Assembly: GCA_003489345.1 (NCBI GenBank)
Contig: DNIT01000020.1
Location: 6,280-16,785 of the forward strand
Source: Pelotomaculum sp.
GTDB taxonomy: Bacteria; Bacillota; Desulfotomaculia; Desulfotomaculales; Pelotomaculaceae
Reading direction: 5' to 3'
DNA length: 10,506 bases
Below, one piece after another: positions 1 to 6,526 of the stretch; the stretch's first letter is position 1, and every line of letters starts with the position of its first letter. Under the pieces are notes generated by a model. It was not told the origin of the DNA and made no database searches. It worked only from the letters and a program-made list of their open reading frames with translations. The translations under genes and the position numbers were made by a program.

Positions 1-331
1 AAAAAACCAGGGTTACGTTGGTGCGGATGCCCGCATCGGACAAGCTGTTCGTGGCTTGTAAACCCTCGGCTGTCATCGGAATTTTCACCACAATGTTCGG
101 GTGTATGGCGGCCAGGGCTTTCGCCTCGTCAATCATCCCGGGCGCATCAAGGCTAACCGCCTCCGCACTGATGGGCCCGTCTACAATAGAAGCAATGGTT
201 CGCACCACTTCGGCAAAATTGCGCCCTTCTTTGGCAATAAGAGAAGGATTGGTAGTCACACCGCAGATCACACCCAGGGCATAGGCCTTACGAATCTCAT
301 CAATATTGGCCGTATCAAGAAAAAGCTTCAA
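1..331 (-). CDS. fsa: Transaldolase / fructose-6-phosphate aldolase-like protein, 5' part (3' end outside window)
   Basis: Small transaldolase of the TalC/FSA type, a class I (Schiff-base) aldolase acting on fructose-6-phosphate or sedoheptulose-7-phosphate in the cytoplasm. The sequence alone cannot tell transaldolase from F6P aldolase activity. The visible 110 residues start MKLFLDTANIDEI, the typical N-terminus, followed by GVTTNPSLIAKEG near residues 24-36 and VVKIPMTAEG near 81-90. Lys83 is the expected Schiff-base lysine (Lys85 in E. coli FSA). The start is TTG at 331-329. An AGGAGG lies 13 nt upstream, a long spacing, but no other in-frame start is visible and the next residue (Lys) fits the family. 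The family is about 215-220 residues long, so roughly half is missing beyond base 1. It lies 32 bp downstream of fba, probably in one operon, as fbaA and ywjH do in Bacillus. Confidence 0.9.
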   Translation of the reverse strand, partial: MKLFLDTANIDEIRKAYALGVICGVTTNPSLIAKEGRNFAEVVRTIASIVDGPISAEAVSLDAPGMIDEAKALAAIHPNIVVKIPMTAEGLQATNSLSDAGIRTNVTLVF

Positions 332-363
332 TTTTCTTTGAACACCTCCTGGCCTGCTAAGAA

Positions 364-1218
364 TTAAGCCTTCTGCGAACTGCCAAAAACCCTGATTTTC
401 TCCCGGATCAGCCCGATCGCGGCTTCCCTCGCCGGTCCCAGCATTTTGCGCGGATCGATTTCTTTAGGGTTGTCTGCCAGCACCTGGCGGGCCGCGGCAA
501 CAAAGGCCTCGCGGATGTTGGTGTCAATATTGACCTTACATACCCCCAGGCCGATAGCTTTGCGGACGTCTTCATCCGGGACCCCGGATGACCCGTGCAG
601 GACGATGGGGATCTTGACAAGGGCTCTGATCTTTGTCAGGCGTTCGAAATCCAGCTCCGGTTTTCCCTTATACTGACCGTGAGCGGTGCCGATGGCCACG
701 GCCAGGGCATCCACTCCGGTTTCCCGGACAAATCTGGCGGCCTCCTCGGGATCGGTGAAAAGGGCGTCGCGGTCACTAACAGTGATGTCATCTTCGGTAC
801 CGCCTATTTTACCCAGTTCCGCCTCTACCGATACGCCTACGGCCCTTGCCACATCCAGCACCCGCCTGGTCAGGGCGATGTTATCTTCCAGGGGCAACTT
901 GGAGCCGTCGATCATAACCGACGAAAACCCGGCCCTGACACACTGTACAACCTGCTCAAAACTGGTGCCGTGGTCTAAGTGCAGGGCAACCGGGATGGTA
1001 GTACGCTCCGCAGCCAGTTTGGCCAGGGCCACGATGTAGTCTATCCCCGCGTATTTGATGGCCCCCTGACTGGCCTGCATGATCACCGGGGCATTTTCCG
1101 CCTCGGCGGCTGCAACAATGGCCTGGACAATTTCCATATTGTTGCAGTTAAATGCCCCCACCGCATAACCGCCGGCTTCGGCGTGTTTCAATAATGCACT
1201 GACAGGTACGAGAGACAA
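364..1218 (-). CDS. fba: Class II fructose-1,6-bisphosphate aldolase
   Basis: Zinc-dependent aldolase that splits fructose-1,6-bisphosphate into glyceraldehyde-3-phosphate and dihydroxyacetone phosphate, and makes it in gluconeogenesis. At 284 residues it matches Bacillus FbaA (285). Visible motifs: GYAVGAFNCNN (17-27), HLDHGTSFE (80-88) with catalytic Asp82 and zinc ligand His83, EAELGKIGG (132-140) with Glu134, GTAHGQYKGKP (177-187) with His180, VLHGSSGVPDED (206-217) with His208, and KVNIDTN (228-234) for phosphate binding. The C-terminus RVFGSSQKA resembles the Bacillus REFGSSNQA. I chose the TTG at 1218-1216 because AGGAGG lies 6 nt upstream and the protein then begins SLVPVS, as relatives do. 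The frame stays open upstream to another TTG at 1347, but that part has no family match and holds a likely promoter. It is followed by the fsa-like gene. Confidence 0.95.
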   Translation of the reverse strand: MSLVPVSALLKHAEAGGYAVGAFNCNNMEIVQAIVAAAEAENAPVIMQASQGAIKYAGIDYIVALAKLAAERTTIPVALHLDHGTSFEQVVQCVRAGFSSVMIDGSKLPLEDNIALTRRVLDVARAVGVSVEAELGKIGGTEDDITVSDRDALFTDPEEAARFVRETGVDALAVAIGTAHGQYKGKPELDFERLTKIRALVKIPIVLHGSSGVPDEDVRKAIGLGVCKVNIDTNIREAFVAAARQVLADNPKEIDPRKMLGPAREAAIGLIREKIRVFGSSQKA

Positions 1219-1312
1219 AGCATTTCCTCCTTTTCGGTAGATACCTGCGACTGAAGCGGTTCTGTTTGCAAACAAAAGCAAAACTCGAACATTGTCTTTT
1301 CCTGCCGGAAGG

Positions 1313-1342
1313 ATAACATTACGCAAACTGACATTTGACCAA
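1313..1342 (-). promoter_or_regulatory. Candidate SigA promoter for fba
   Basis: A -35-like TTGGTC at 1342-1337 and a -10-like TGTTAT at 1318-1313 are separated by 18 bp. An overlapping TTGACT at 1347-1342 would give a 20-bp spacer to TAATGT. Both are imperfect, so the exact hexamers are uncertain. The leader to the TTG start would be roughly 90 nt. The -35 lies inside the palindrome at 1328-1354. Confidence 0.4.
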
Positions 1343-1354
1343 GTCAAATGCCAG
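1328..1354. promoter_or_regulatory. Palindrome overlapping the putative fba -35 (possible operator)
   Basis: The plus strand reads CATTTGAC, CAA, GTCAAATG: two perfect 8-bp arms around a 3-bp centre (1332-1350). It extends to 12-bp arms with one mismatch (CTGA.../...CCAG). No T-run follows on either strand, so a terminator is unlikely. A dimeric repressor site controlling fba is the simplest reading. I cannot assign it to a regulator. Confidence 0.4.
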
Positions 1355-1411
1355 TGAAATTCAAGCCACCTCTTTGGCCGGTAACAACAGTATGACCGGA
1401 AGCAAGCGGTA

Positions 1412-2095
1412 TTATGTTTTACTCCTTTTGCGGCGGGCTTTTTTGGGTTTACCGGTGTTGGCCAGACTGTCCAGACATTTAAAGCCGTGCCGGGCCAACT
1501 CGATCATGTCGACCTGCTGGATTACTTTTAAATCTTCTTCCGTTTCAGCATATATGATGTTGAGGCTATCGCAATTTTTACATTGGAGTTCCAGTCGATC
1601 CGGGAAGATATCCACTTCGATTTTATAATTACCGCACTGGCAGTAAAGTTCCCCCCGCTCGGCGATCTCGTGGAGACAACTCAGTACTTCATACATGATC
1701 TTGGAGTTGTTGAAGTAACTGTCACAGCCAAATTCATTGACCAGGGCTTCCAGTTCCTGCTCATAACTGGCAGTCATCTCTTTCACTTTTGATGCAGGGC
1801 CAATATGTCCCAACTCCAAATCGGTATCATCACAGGAAAGGGTTACCACCTCTCCCGACCATAGCCTTTTCCCGGATAGCTCCCGGAGGTGTTTGGTTTC
1901 GCATACCACACAGGGAACCTGAAGCCAGTAACAGCTTAAGTTTTTTGTACTGACGGTCAGTTTGTTGGCACCGCAGGAGCAAGTAACATGGAAAGCATGC
2001 CCCCTGGCAATAGAAAATCGGGAAAACTCATGAAACTCCATTTTACCGCAATCAGGGCATCGCATGGCCAGCACGGTGTTTATGTCAATACCCAT
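1412..2095 (-). CDS. Conserved-type hypothetical protein with multiple zinc-ribbon Cys pairs
   Basis: I do not recognise the family. The 227-residue product has no signal peptide or membrane segment. Cys pairs are C13xxC16 with C39xC41, C62xxC65 with a lone C88, and C152xC154 with C172xxC175, so two complete four-Cys sets and one incomplete set could bind zinc. The middle (about 100-150) looks helical and acidic. The C-terminus ends in a basic tail KPKKARRKRSKT that could touch nucleic acid. The ATG at 2095 has AGGAGGG 7 nt upstream. It sits between spo0F and fba, where Bacillus subtilis has no gene. A nucleic-acid-binding or regulatory role is only a guess. The spacing of the Cys sets suggests separate ribbon modules rather than a ferredoxin, because there is no CxxCxxCxxxCP. 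Confidence 0.8.
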   Translation of the reverse strand: MGIDINTVLAMRCPDCGKMEFHEFSRFSIARGHAFHVTCSCGANKLTVSTKNLSCYWLQVPCVVCETKHLRELSGKRLWSGEVVTLSCDDTDLELGHIGPASKVKEMTASYEQELEALVNEFGCDSYFNNSKIMYEVLSCLHEIAERGELYCQCGNYKIEVDIFPDRLELQCKNCDSLNIIYAETEEDLKVIQQVDMIELARHGFKCLDSLANTGKPKKARRKRSKT

Positions 2096-2251
2096 TGCTC
2101 AACCCTCCTACAACCATAGGGGATGGATTCCAGGCAAGATATCCGGGGCTTTCTTGAAAACCGGAGCCGGCTTTCCCTAAAAGATCATGTCCCCTGTCTG
2201 TTATATAATACTTCGCCACTGCTCCTAAAAGTCCTTTTTCAATCTGACCAT

Positions 2252-2284
2252 ACAAATAAAAACAGCCGGAGTTTTAGCGCCGGC
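2252..2284 (-). terminator. Possible rho-independent terminator after spo0F
   Basis: On the minus strand GCCGG (2284-2280) pairs with CCGGC (2269-2265) across a 10-nt loop and is followed by TGTTTTTATTTG. The stem is short (5 bp) and the T-tract good. It lies about 90 bp past the spo0F stop and would separate spo0F from the Cys-rich gene. The rest of the 278-bp gap holds an AT-rich TATTATATAA near 2200-2210 that could be a -10, but I see no good -35. Confidence 0.45.
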
Positions 2285-2373
2285 AATTACGGACCGGACG
2301 CGATTTCCAGCCAAAGTGAAAGCCGCATCTAAGAAACCATCCCAGGACGGCTCCTTCCATAAGCAGGGTACAA

Positions 2374-2760
2374 TCAGCCTATTTCTTTAATCATCGCCAG
2401 CCTGTCCTTTTCCTCCAAAAGCAATCCCTTGATCAGGTAGCGGATTTCATCAAGGTCAAAAGGTTTATTGATATAGTGCTTTACCCCTCTCCTTTTTGCC
2501 TCCGCCACTATGTCAAGTTCGCCATAGGCGGTCATCATCACCACCGGCGTTTGAGGAATGATCTTAAGCAGTTCATCAAGTGTTTCCAGGCCGCTCATGC
2601 CTGGCATCTTAATATCAAGGAGGACCAATAAAGGGGATTTATCGCTTACCTTCATGATGGCTTCCAGCCCGCTGGAAGCTGTTTCCACAAGGTACCCTTC
2701 ATCAGAAAAAGCTTCGTATAGAAGGCGACGCACACCTGCCTGGTCGTCCACAATGAGCAA
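2374..2760 (-). CDS. spo0F: Sporulation phosphorelay response regulator Spo0F
   Basis: Single-domain receiver (CheY-like) that takes phosphate from sporulation histidine kinases and passes it to Spo0B/Spo0A-type partners in the cytoplasm. With the TTG at 2760 as residue 1, the acidic pair is D5/D6, the phospho-acceptor is D49 (VLLDIKMPGMSG), the switch Thr is T77 (MMTAYGELD) and the conserved Lys is K99 (INKPFDLDEI). Each is exactly five less than in B. subtilis Spo0F (D10/D11, D54, T82, K104). MTAYGELD and KPFDLDEIR are strong Spo0F signatures. No DNA-binding domain follows. The 128-residue model therefore lacks the usual N-terminal five residues and part of the first beta strand. The frame is open further upstream (residues VAYDL), but the well-placed ATG at 2780 is one base out of frame. 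See the separate entry. Confidence 0.88.
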   Translation of the reverse strand: MLIVDDQAGVRRLLYEAFSDEGYLVETASSGLEAIMKVSDKSPLLVLLDIKMPGMSGLETLDELLKIIPQTPVVMMTAYGELDIVAEAKRRGVKHYINKPFDLDEIRYLIKGLLLEEKDRLAMIKEIG

Positions 2761-2790
2761 ATCGTAAGCTACCCCGGCATATATTCCACT
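2758..2790 (-). other. Ambiguous spo0F start: RBS and ATG one base out of frame
   Basis: The minus strand carries GGAG, 8 nt, then ATG (2780-2778), CCG, GGG, TAG. Reading the last G of the G run a second time (-1 shift), or one extra G, gives M-P-G-V-A-Y-D-L-L-I-V-D-D, which joins the Spo0F frame and restores the missing beta strand. The in-frame alternative is the TTG at 2760, which has only GGGG about 11 nt upstream. A sequencing or assembly indel, a real mutation, or ribosomal slippage on GGGG before a stop would all produce this picture. Confidence 0.5.
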
Positions 2791-2827
2791 CCAGCCCTGT
2801 AATAGCTTTATTTATTAATAACCGTAA

Positions 2828-2859
2828 ACATTCGTCGGACTTTCCTAAAAACCTCCTGT
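2828..2859 (-). promoter_or_regulatory. Possible SigH-type promoter upstream of spo0F
   Basis: The minus strand has GACGAATGT (2836-2828), which fits the SigH -10 consensus RNNGAATWW at eight of nine positions. Upstream is ACAGGAGGT (2859-2851), a partial match to RNAGGAWWW. The 14-bp gap is longer than the usual 11-12 bp, which weakens the call. spo0F is SigH-driven in Bacillus, so the context fits. The CCGACGAA stretch is also one base from a Spo0A box (TGNCGAA). Confidence 0.3.
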
Positions 2860-2886
2860 GTGCAATAAAATATCTCCTGAATTCAT

Positions 2887-3681
2887 TCAAAAATAACCGG
2901 GCAGGTTCATCCCTGAAAATATGCTCACCGCAACTGCCGCCAGTCCGGCTAAAAGCAAGCCCGTGAACATGACCAGAACCAAGACCGGGCTGAGTACGGC
3001 AAGCAAGGCCCGGCCTGTAGAGAGTCGATGGACCTCCCTGACCCCGATTACCATGAGCGCGGCTACCCAGATCCATACAACCAGCACCGTGGTGCCTAGT
3101 AATGCCGCGGAAGCCAGGTAGTAGTTGAGCATCTGAACAGGAACCATGAAAATAGTCGGGATTAAGGAGAGGCCGACGACAGCGGCAACCTTTCTAGCGC
3201 TCCCCAACCCGCCCAGCATTTCGGCGGCAAGGCTGATAAAGGCGCTATAGCTAAACCATTTTATATACCCCCACAGGAAAATTAAAACCGCGCCAAAAAC
3301 CATAAGCGGCGCTGTTGACGGTAAAGGAACCATAGCGGGAGACTCGGCGGCCTGGGTTAAAACTCTTGAGACGGTTAACAGCCACATCAACATCCCGGCC
3401 AATCCGAGGATGGTCACCAGTAATAGGGCATTGGCCAGCGGCGGGCGCCGGGCCGCCTTTTGCAAGGTTTTGACCGGTTCAAAAAGCACCCCGTAAACAA
3501 GTTCCAGAAAGCTCTGGACAGATTCATCCTCGTCACCGCCAATATTTGGCCCCTCGGTATTGTTGAAACAGGGAGCGCCCGACGGTTTTTCTTGCGGCTC
3601 CAGCCCGTTCCTGTCTGCGCCGTCTGCGCCGGATGCCTCACCCGAAGAGTTTTGCTCGAACTTATAAGTGTTATCATACAT
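2887..3681 (-). CDS. YIP1-family integral membrane protein
   Basis: Polytopic membrane protein of the Yip1 type; its function in bacteria is unknown. The first ~55 of 264 residues are hydrophilic, acidic and low-complexity, presumably cytoplasmic. The Yip1-like segment then begins (YGVLFEPVKTLQKAARRPPL, 63-82). Five hydrophobic stretches can be seen near 82-104, 124-152, 164-187, 190-214 and 225-254. The loop GVREVHRLSTGRA (213-225) is a typical YIP1 signature. The ATG at 3681 has AAGGAG 9 nt upstream. It starts 25 bp after the sppA stop with no terminator between them, so the two are probably co-transcribed. I see no terminator after its own stop either, so some read-through into spo0F is possible. 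Confidence 0.82.
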   Translation of the reverse strand: MYDNTYKFEQNSSGEASGADGADRNGLEPQEKPSGAPCFNNTEGPNIGGDEDESVQSFLELVYGVLFEPVKTLQKAARRPPLANALLLVTILGLAGMLMWLLTVSRVLTQAAESPAMVPLPSTAPLMVFGAVLIFLWGYIKWFSYSAFISLAAEMLGGLGSARKVAAVVGLSLIPTIFMVPVQMLNYYLASAALLGTTVLVVWIWVAALMVIGVREVHRLSTGRALLAVLSPVLVLVMFTGLLLAGLAAVAVSIFSGMNLPGYF

Positions 3682-3706
3682 GGCAACTTTCTCCTTCTAA
3701 GGCTCT

Positions 3707-4624
3707 TTAGCGGGGGTTGAGGAAATTTTTATTTTCTTCCAGCAAGTCCGTCCAGCCCAGCCCCGGCAGGAGGTTCCCCTTCACCCCGGTAAACAACCCC
3801 TGCCAAAAGCTCTTTGCACCTATTTCAACAATTGCCGGTTCTCCGGGTATCCCCGCCATTTTTCCGGCCAGGAGCACCGCGTCATGGAAATCTCCCAATT
3901 GGTCTACAAGTCCGAGCTCTTTCGCCTGGCGCCCGGTGTAAACCCTCCCGTCCGCCAGAGCTTTGACCTCGGCAACATCCTTGTGCCTGCCGCGGGCCAC
4001 CACATCTACAAACTGGTTGTAAATATCGTCGACCATGGACTGGAAGATGGCCTGTTCCTCGGGAGTTACCGGGCGATCCGGCGATCCCATGTCCTTGTAC
4101 GGGCCGCTCTTGTAAATTTCCCGGTCCATACCGATTTTACCATATAACTCCTCCAAATTTGTAGTCTGCATAAACACGCCGATGCTTCCGGTAATGGTGC
4201 CAGGATTGGCGACAATTTGATCGGCGCCGGCGGCGATCCAGTACGCGCCGGAAGCTGCCACATCCCCCATGGAAGCTACCACTACTTTACCCGATTTTCT
4301 CAACCTCTGCAGTTCGGTGTCAATTTCCTGGGATGCCGCGGGGGTGCCCCCGGGGCTGTTCAACCTGAGCACCACGGCCTTGAGTCCCGGCTTTCTGCCT
4401 GCCTCTCTGAGAGAAGCCGCAATGGCCTCCGCACCCGTCTGGGCTTCAAAAGGAGAGACGCTCCGTCCGCTGGCGATAGTTCCTTCTATGTAAATCACGC
4501 CGACCTCTCCCCCGCCCGCGCCCGCATTTTCAGCAGTCCGGCCAACCGGCTGCACGGCTATAGCCACCACCAGGGAGATCGCGGCAACTCCCAGAATAAG
4601 CCCGGCAATAATTTTTTTCTTCAA
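3707..4624 (-). CDS. sppA: Signal peptide peptidase SppA (S49 family, short form)
   Basis: Membrane-anchored serine protease that degrades signal peptides left after protein export, with its catalytic domain outside the membrane. The 305 residues comprise an N-terminal anchor (KKK, then a hydrophobic stretch 5-24) and one S49 domain: GVIYIEGTI (42-50), LRLNSPGGTPAASQEI (86-101), the nucleophile Ser125 in GDVAASGAYW, TGSIGVFMQ (145-153) and the general base Lys177 in YKSGPYKDMGSP. The 52-residue Ser-Lys spacing equals that of B. subtilis SppA (Ser147/Lys199). The length fits the short Gram-positive/archaeal type and not the double-domain E. coli enzyme. The start must be TTG at 4624 or the CTG just before it, because an in-frame TGA lies three codons upstream. 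GGGAGG sits 10 nt upstream of the TTG. Confidence 0.93.
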   Translation of the reverse strand: MKKKIIAGLILGVAAISLVVAIAVQPVGRTAENAGAGGGEVGVIYIEGTIASGRSVSPFEAQTGAEAIAASLREAGRKPGLKAVVLRLNSPGGTPAASQEIDTELQRLRKSGKVVVASMGDVAASGAYWIAAGADQIVANPGTITGSIGVFMQTTNLEELYGKIGMDREIYKSGPYKDMGSPDRPVTPEEQAIFQSMVDDIYNQFVDVVARGRHKDVAEVKALADGRVYTGRQAKELGLVDQLGDFHDAVLLAGKMAGIPGEPAIVEIGAKSFWQGLFTGVKGNLLPGLGWTDLLEENKNFLNPR

Positions 4625-4702
4625 CAGCGATCAACCTCCCATATTGCTAATAGCTTGTTATATTCACCACCAAATCATACACACCTGCCGCTCCCGGCCG
4701 AA

Positions 4703-4730
4703 GCAATACGGTTCTCCCACTATGCGTCAA
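4703..4730 (-). promoter_or_regulatory. Weak candidate promoter for sppA-yip1
   Basis: TTGACG (4730-4725) and TATTGC (4708-4703) with a 16-bp spacer lie between the pyrG terminator and the sppA start. The -10 is poor. The position just after a strong terminator is the main support. Confidence 0.3.
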
Positions 4731-4735
4731 GGTGC

Positions 4736-4764
4736 AAAAAAAGCTTTGGTTTTATCCAAAGCTT
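4736..4764 (-). terminator. Rho-independent terminator after pyrG
   Basis: The minus strand reads AAGCTTTGG (4764-4756), loop ATAAAA, CCAAAGCTT (4749-4741), followed by five more T. This is a perfect 9-bp stem with a T-tract, beginning 11 nt after the pyrG stop codon. Confidence 0.9.
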
Positions 4765-4774
4765 ATCCACATAG

Positions 4775-6388
4775 TTAAAGGTACCTGGCCTCTTTATACT
4801 TTCTGGCCGCCCCGATAAACTCCCGGAACAGCGGGTGCGCCCGGTTGGGACGGGACTTGAATTCCGGATGAAACTGGGTGGCGACAAACCACGGGTGATC
4901 GGGCAACTCAATGATTTCCACCAGGTAGCCGTCCGGCAACGTCCCGCTGAAAACCATTCCCCGGCCCGCTATGTCGGAACGAAAGTCATTGTTCATTTCA
5001 TAGCGGTGGCGGTGTCTTTCCACGATAAGCTCCTGTTTATAGGCCTGGTGGGCCTTTGACCCGGTTAGCAGCCTGCAGGGGTATCCCCCCAAACGCATGG
5101 TGCCTCCTTTGATATCGAGGTCTTTTTGCTCCGGCAGCAAATCGATCACCGGGTAACGCGTCCCGGGACTAAATTCCGTGCTGTTGGCATCCCGCCAGCC
5201 CAACACATTGCGGCAAAACTCAATCACCGCCAGCTGCATACCCAGGCAGAGGCCCAGGTATGGCAGACTGTTTTCACGGGCGTAGCGAATTGCTTCAATT
5301 TTACCCTCGATACCGCGATCACCAAAACCACCCGGCACCAGGATCCCGTCCACGTCCTGCAGCAATTCATGGACATTGTCCGGTGTGACAGCTTCAGAAT
5401 CAACCCATACAATCTCGACCGCCGATTCATGGTAAAACCCTGCATGACGCAAAGCTTCCGCCACACTGAGGTAGGCGTCGTGCAGGGAAACATACTTCCC
5501 CACCAATGCTATTCTGGTTAAATAGCGCAGGTTCTTGAGCCTGTAAACCATTTCGGACCATTCGGACAAATCAGGCGTTCCGGTTTGCATACCCAGCTTT
5601 CTTAAAACGATATCCGCCAGTCCCTCTTGTTCCAGCGCCAGAGGCACTTCGTAAATAGACGGTGCATCCAATGCCTGGATCACCGCCTCTTTGTCTATGT
5701 CGCAGAATAAGGCCAGCTTTTCTTCCATTTCTTTTGAAAGGGGCAATTCACTGCGGCAAACGATTACGTCGGGCTGAATGCCGATGCCCCGGAGTTCTTT
5801 GACACTGTGCTGGGTGGGCTTGGTTTTCAACTCATTGGCTGCCCGCAGGTAAGGAACCAGGGTCACATGAATATAGACCACGTTTCCCCGGCCGAGTTCC
5901 GATTTTAACTGGCGTATCGCTTCCAAAAAGGGTTGGGATTCGATGTCACCCACCGTACCCCCGATTTCGGTAATCATCACATCCGCATTGGATTCGGCAG
6001 CCACACGCCGGACCTGTTCCTTTATTTCGTTGGTAATATGGGGGATAACCTGCACCGTGCCGCCAAGATAGTCTCCCCTGCGCTCCTTACTGATGACAGA
6101 ACTATAAATTCCACCTGTAGTCACATTGCAGCTGCGGGAAATATTAATGTCGATGAAGCGTTCATAGTGACCCAGATCCAGGTCTGTCTCAGCGCCGTCC
6201 TCGGTCACAAAAACCTCCCCGTGCTGGTAAGGGCTCATGGTCCCGGGGTCGACGTTGATATACGGATCGAGCTTCTGAATAGCGACATGCAAGCCGCGGC
6301 TTTTTAAAAGCCGCCCCAGGGAGGCGGCTGTAATTCCTTTTCCCAAAGATGAAACGACCCCACCGGTAACAAACACGAACTTGCCCAT
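4775..6388 (-). CDS. pyrG: CTP synthase (glutamine-hydrolysing)
   Basis: Makes CTP from UTP, ATP and glutamine, the last step of pyrimidine nucleotide synthesis; cytoplasmic tetramer. At 537 residues it has the standard length. The N-terminal synthetase domain (about 1-270) begins KFVFVTGGVVSSLGKG (P-loop, 3-18) and carries QKLDPYINVDPGTM (38-51), EDGAETDLDLGHYERF (63-78) and ITEIGGTVGDIES (139-151). The C-terminal class I glutamine amidotransferase domain (about 290-530) shows GGFGDRG (353-359), the nucleophile Cys381 in LGLCLGMQ, and His507/Glu509 in TQFHPEF. All catalytic residues are present. The ATG at 6388 has GGGAGG 6 nt upstream. It has its own strong promoter and terminator, so it is probably monocistronic. 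I see no B. subtilis-type 5' attenuator. Confidence 0.98.
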   Translation of the reverse strand: MGKFVFVTGGVVSSLGKGITAASLGRLLKSRGLHVAIQKLDPYINVDPGTMSPYQHGEVFVTEDGAETDLDLGHYERFIDINISRSCNVTTGGIYSSVISKERRGDYLGGTVQVIPHITNEIKEQVRRVAAESNADVMITEIGGTVGDIESQPFLEAIRQLKSELGRGNVVYIHVTLVPYLRAANELKTKPTQHSVKELRGIGIQPDVIVCRSELPLSKEMEEKLALFCDIDKEAVIQALDAPSIYEVPLALEQEGLADIVLRKLGMQTGTPDLSEWSEMVYRLKNLRYLTRIALVGKYVSLHDAYLSVAEALRHAGFYHESAVEIVWVDSEAVTPDNVHELLQDVDGILVPGGFGDRGIEGKIEAIRYARENSLPYLGLCLGMQLAVIEFCRNVLGWRDANSTEFSPGTRYPVIDLLPEQKDLDIKGGTMRLGGYPCRLLTGSKAHQAYKQELIVERHRHRYEMNNDFRSDIAGRGMVFSGTLPDGYLVEIIELPDHPWFVATQFHPEFKSRPNRAHPLFREFIGAARKYKEARYL

Positions 6389-6436
6389 GGCCAGCCTCCC
6401 GTGATTTCCTGTAATAGCGGATTGAACTCCTTTAAC

Positions 6437-6465
6437 ATTTTATATGTGCCCACTTGACATGTCAA
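6437..6465 (-). promoter_or_regulatory. Strong SigA promoter for pyrG
   Basis: TTGACA (6465-6460), a 17-bp spacer and TAAAAT (6442-6437) make a near-consensus SigA promoter about 50 bp upstream of the pyrG ATG. A second TTGACA lies 11 bp further upstream (6476-6471). Transcription would start around 6428-6431, leaving a leader of about 40 nt. Confidence 0.8.
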
Positions 6466-6494
6466 TAGATTGTCAAAAATGTAGAGGCACATAT
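6442..6494. repeat. Nested inverted repeats around the pyrG promoter (possible operator)
   Basis: A perfect 9-bp inverted repeat, ATATGTGCC (6442-6450) and GGCACATAT (6486-6494), brackets 35 bp that contain both TTGACA copies. Inside it the perfect 12-bp palindrome TTGACATGTCAA (6454-6465) covers the -35 box. The left outer arm abuts the -10. The promoter is inside the repeat, so the arms cannot form an RNA hairpin in the pyrG transcript. A DNA-binding role is more likely. Confidence 0.5.
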
Positions 6495-6509
6495 GCGTCC
6501 GCTGCAGAA

Positions 6510-6525
6510 ACACTATTTACAGTGT
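6510..6525 (-). terminator. Weak hairpin just after argS stop
   Basis: ACACT (6525-6521) and AGTGT (6514-6510) with a 6-nt loop, followed by TTTCTG on the minus strand. It directly follows the argS TAG. The stem is short and AT-rich and the T-tract poor, so it may pause or end transcription inefficiently. Confidence 0.25.
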
Positions 6526-6526
6526 C

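Noticed and set aside
1219..1347. N-terminal extension of fba to the TTG at 1347
   Set aside because: The 43 extra residues match no aldolase and overlap the likely promoter and palindrome. The TTG at 1218 has a strong RBS.
2702..3076. 124-codon minus-strand open frame overlapping spo0F and yip1
   Set aside because: It overlaps two recognisable genes in another frame, its protein looks unnatural (many Gly, Arg, Cys) and it has no RBS.
4217..4774. 185-codon plus-strand open frame antisense to sppA
   Set aside because: It is a shadow of sppA and the pyrG terminator region, rich in Ser, Pro and His, with no family signature.
6304..6513. Short frame overlapping the pyrG start, with an ATG near the promoter -10, as a leader peptide
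   Set aside because: The ATG at 6438 lies in the -10 box and would not be in the transcript, and it has no RBS.
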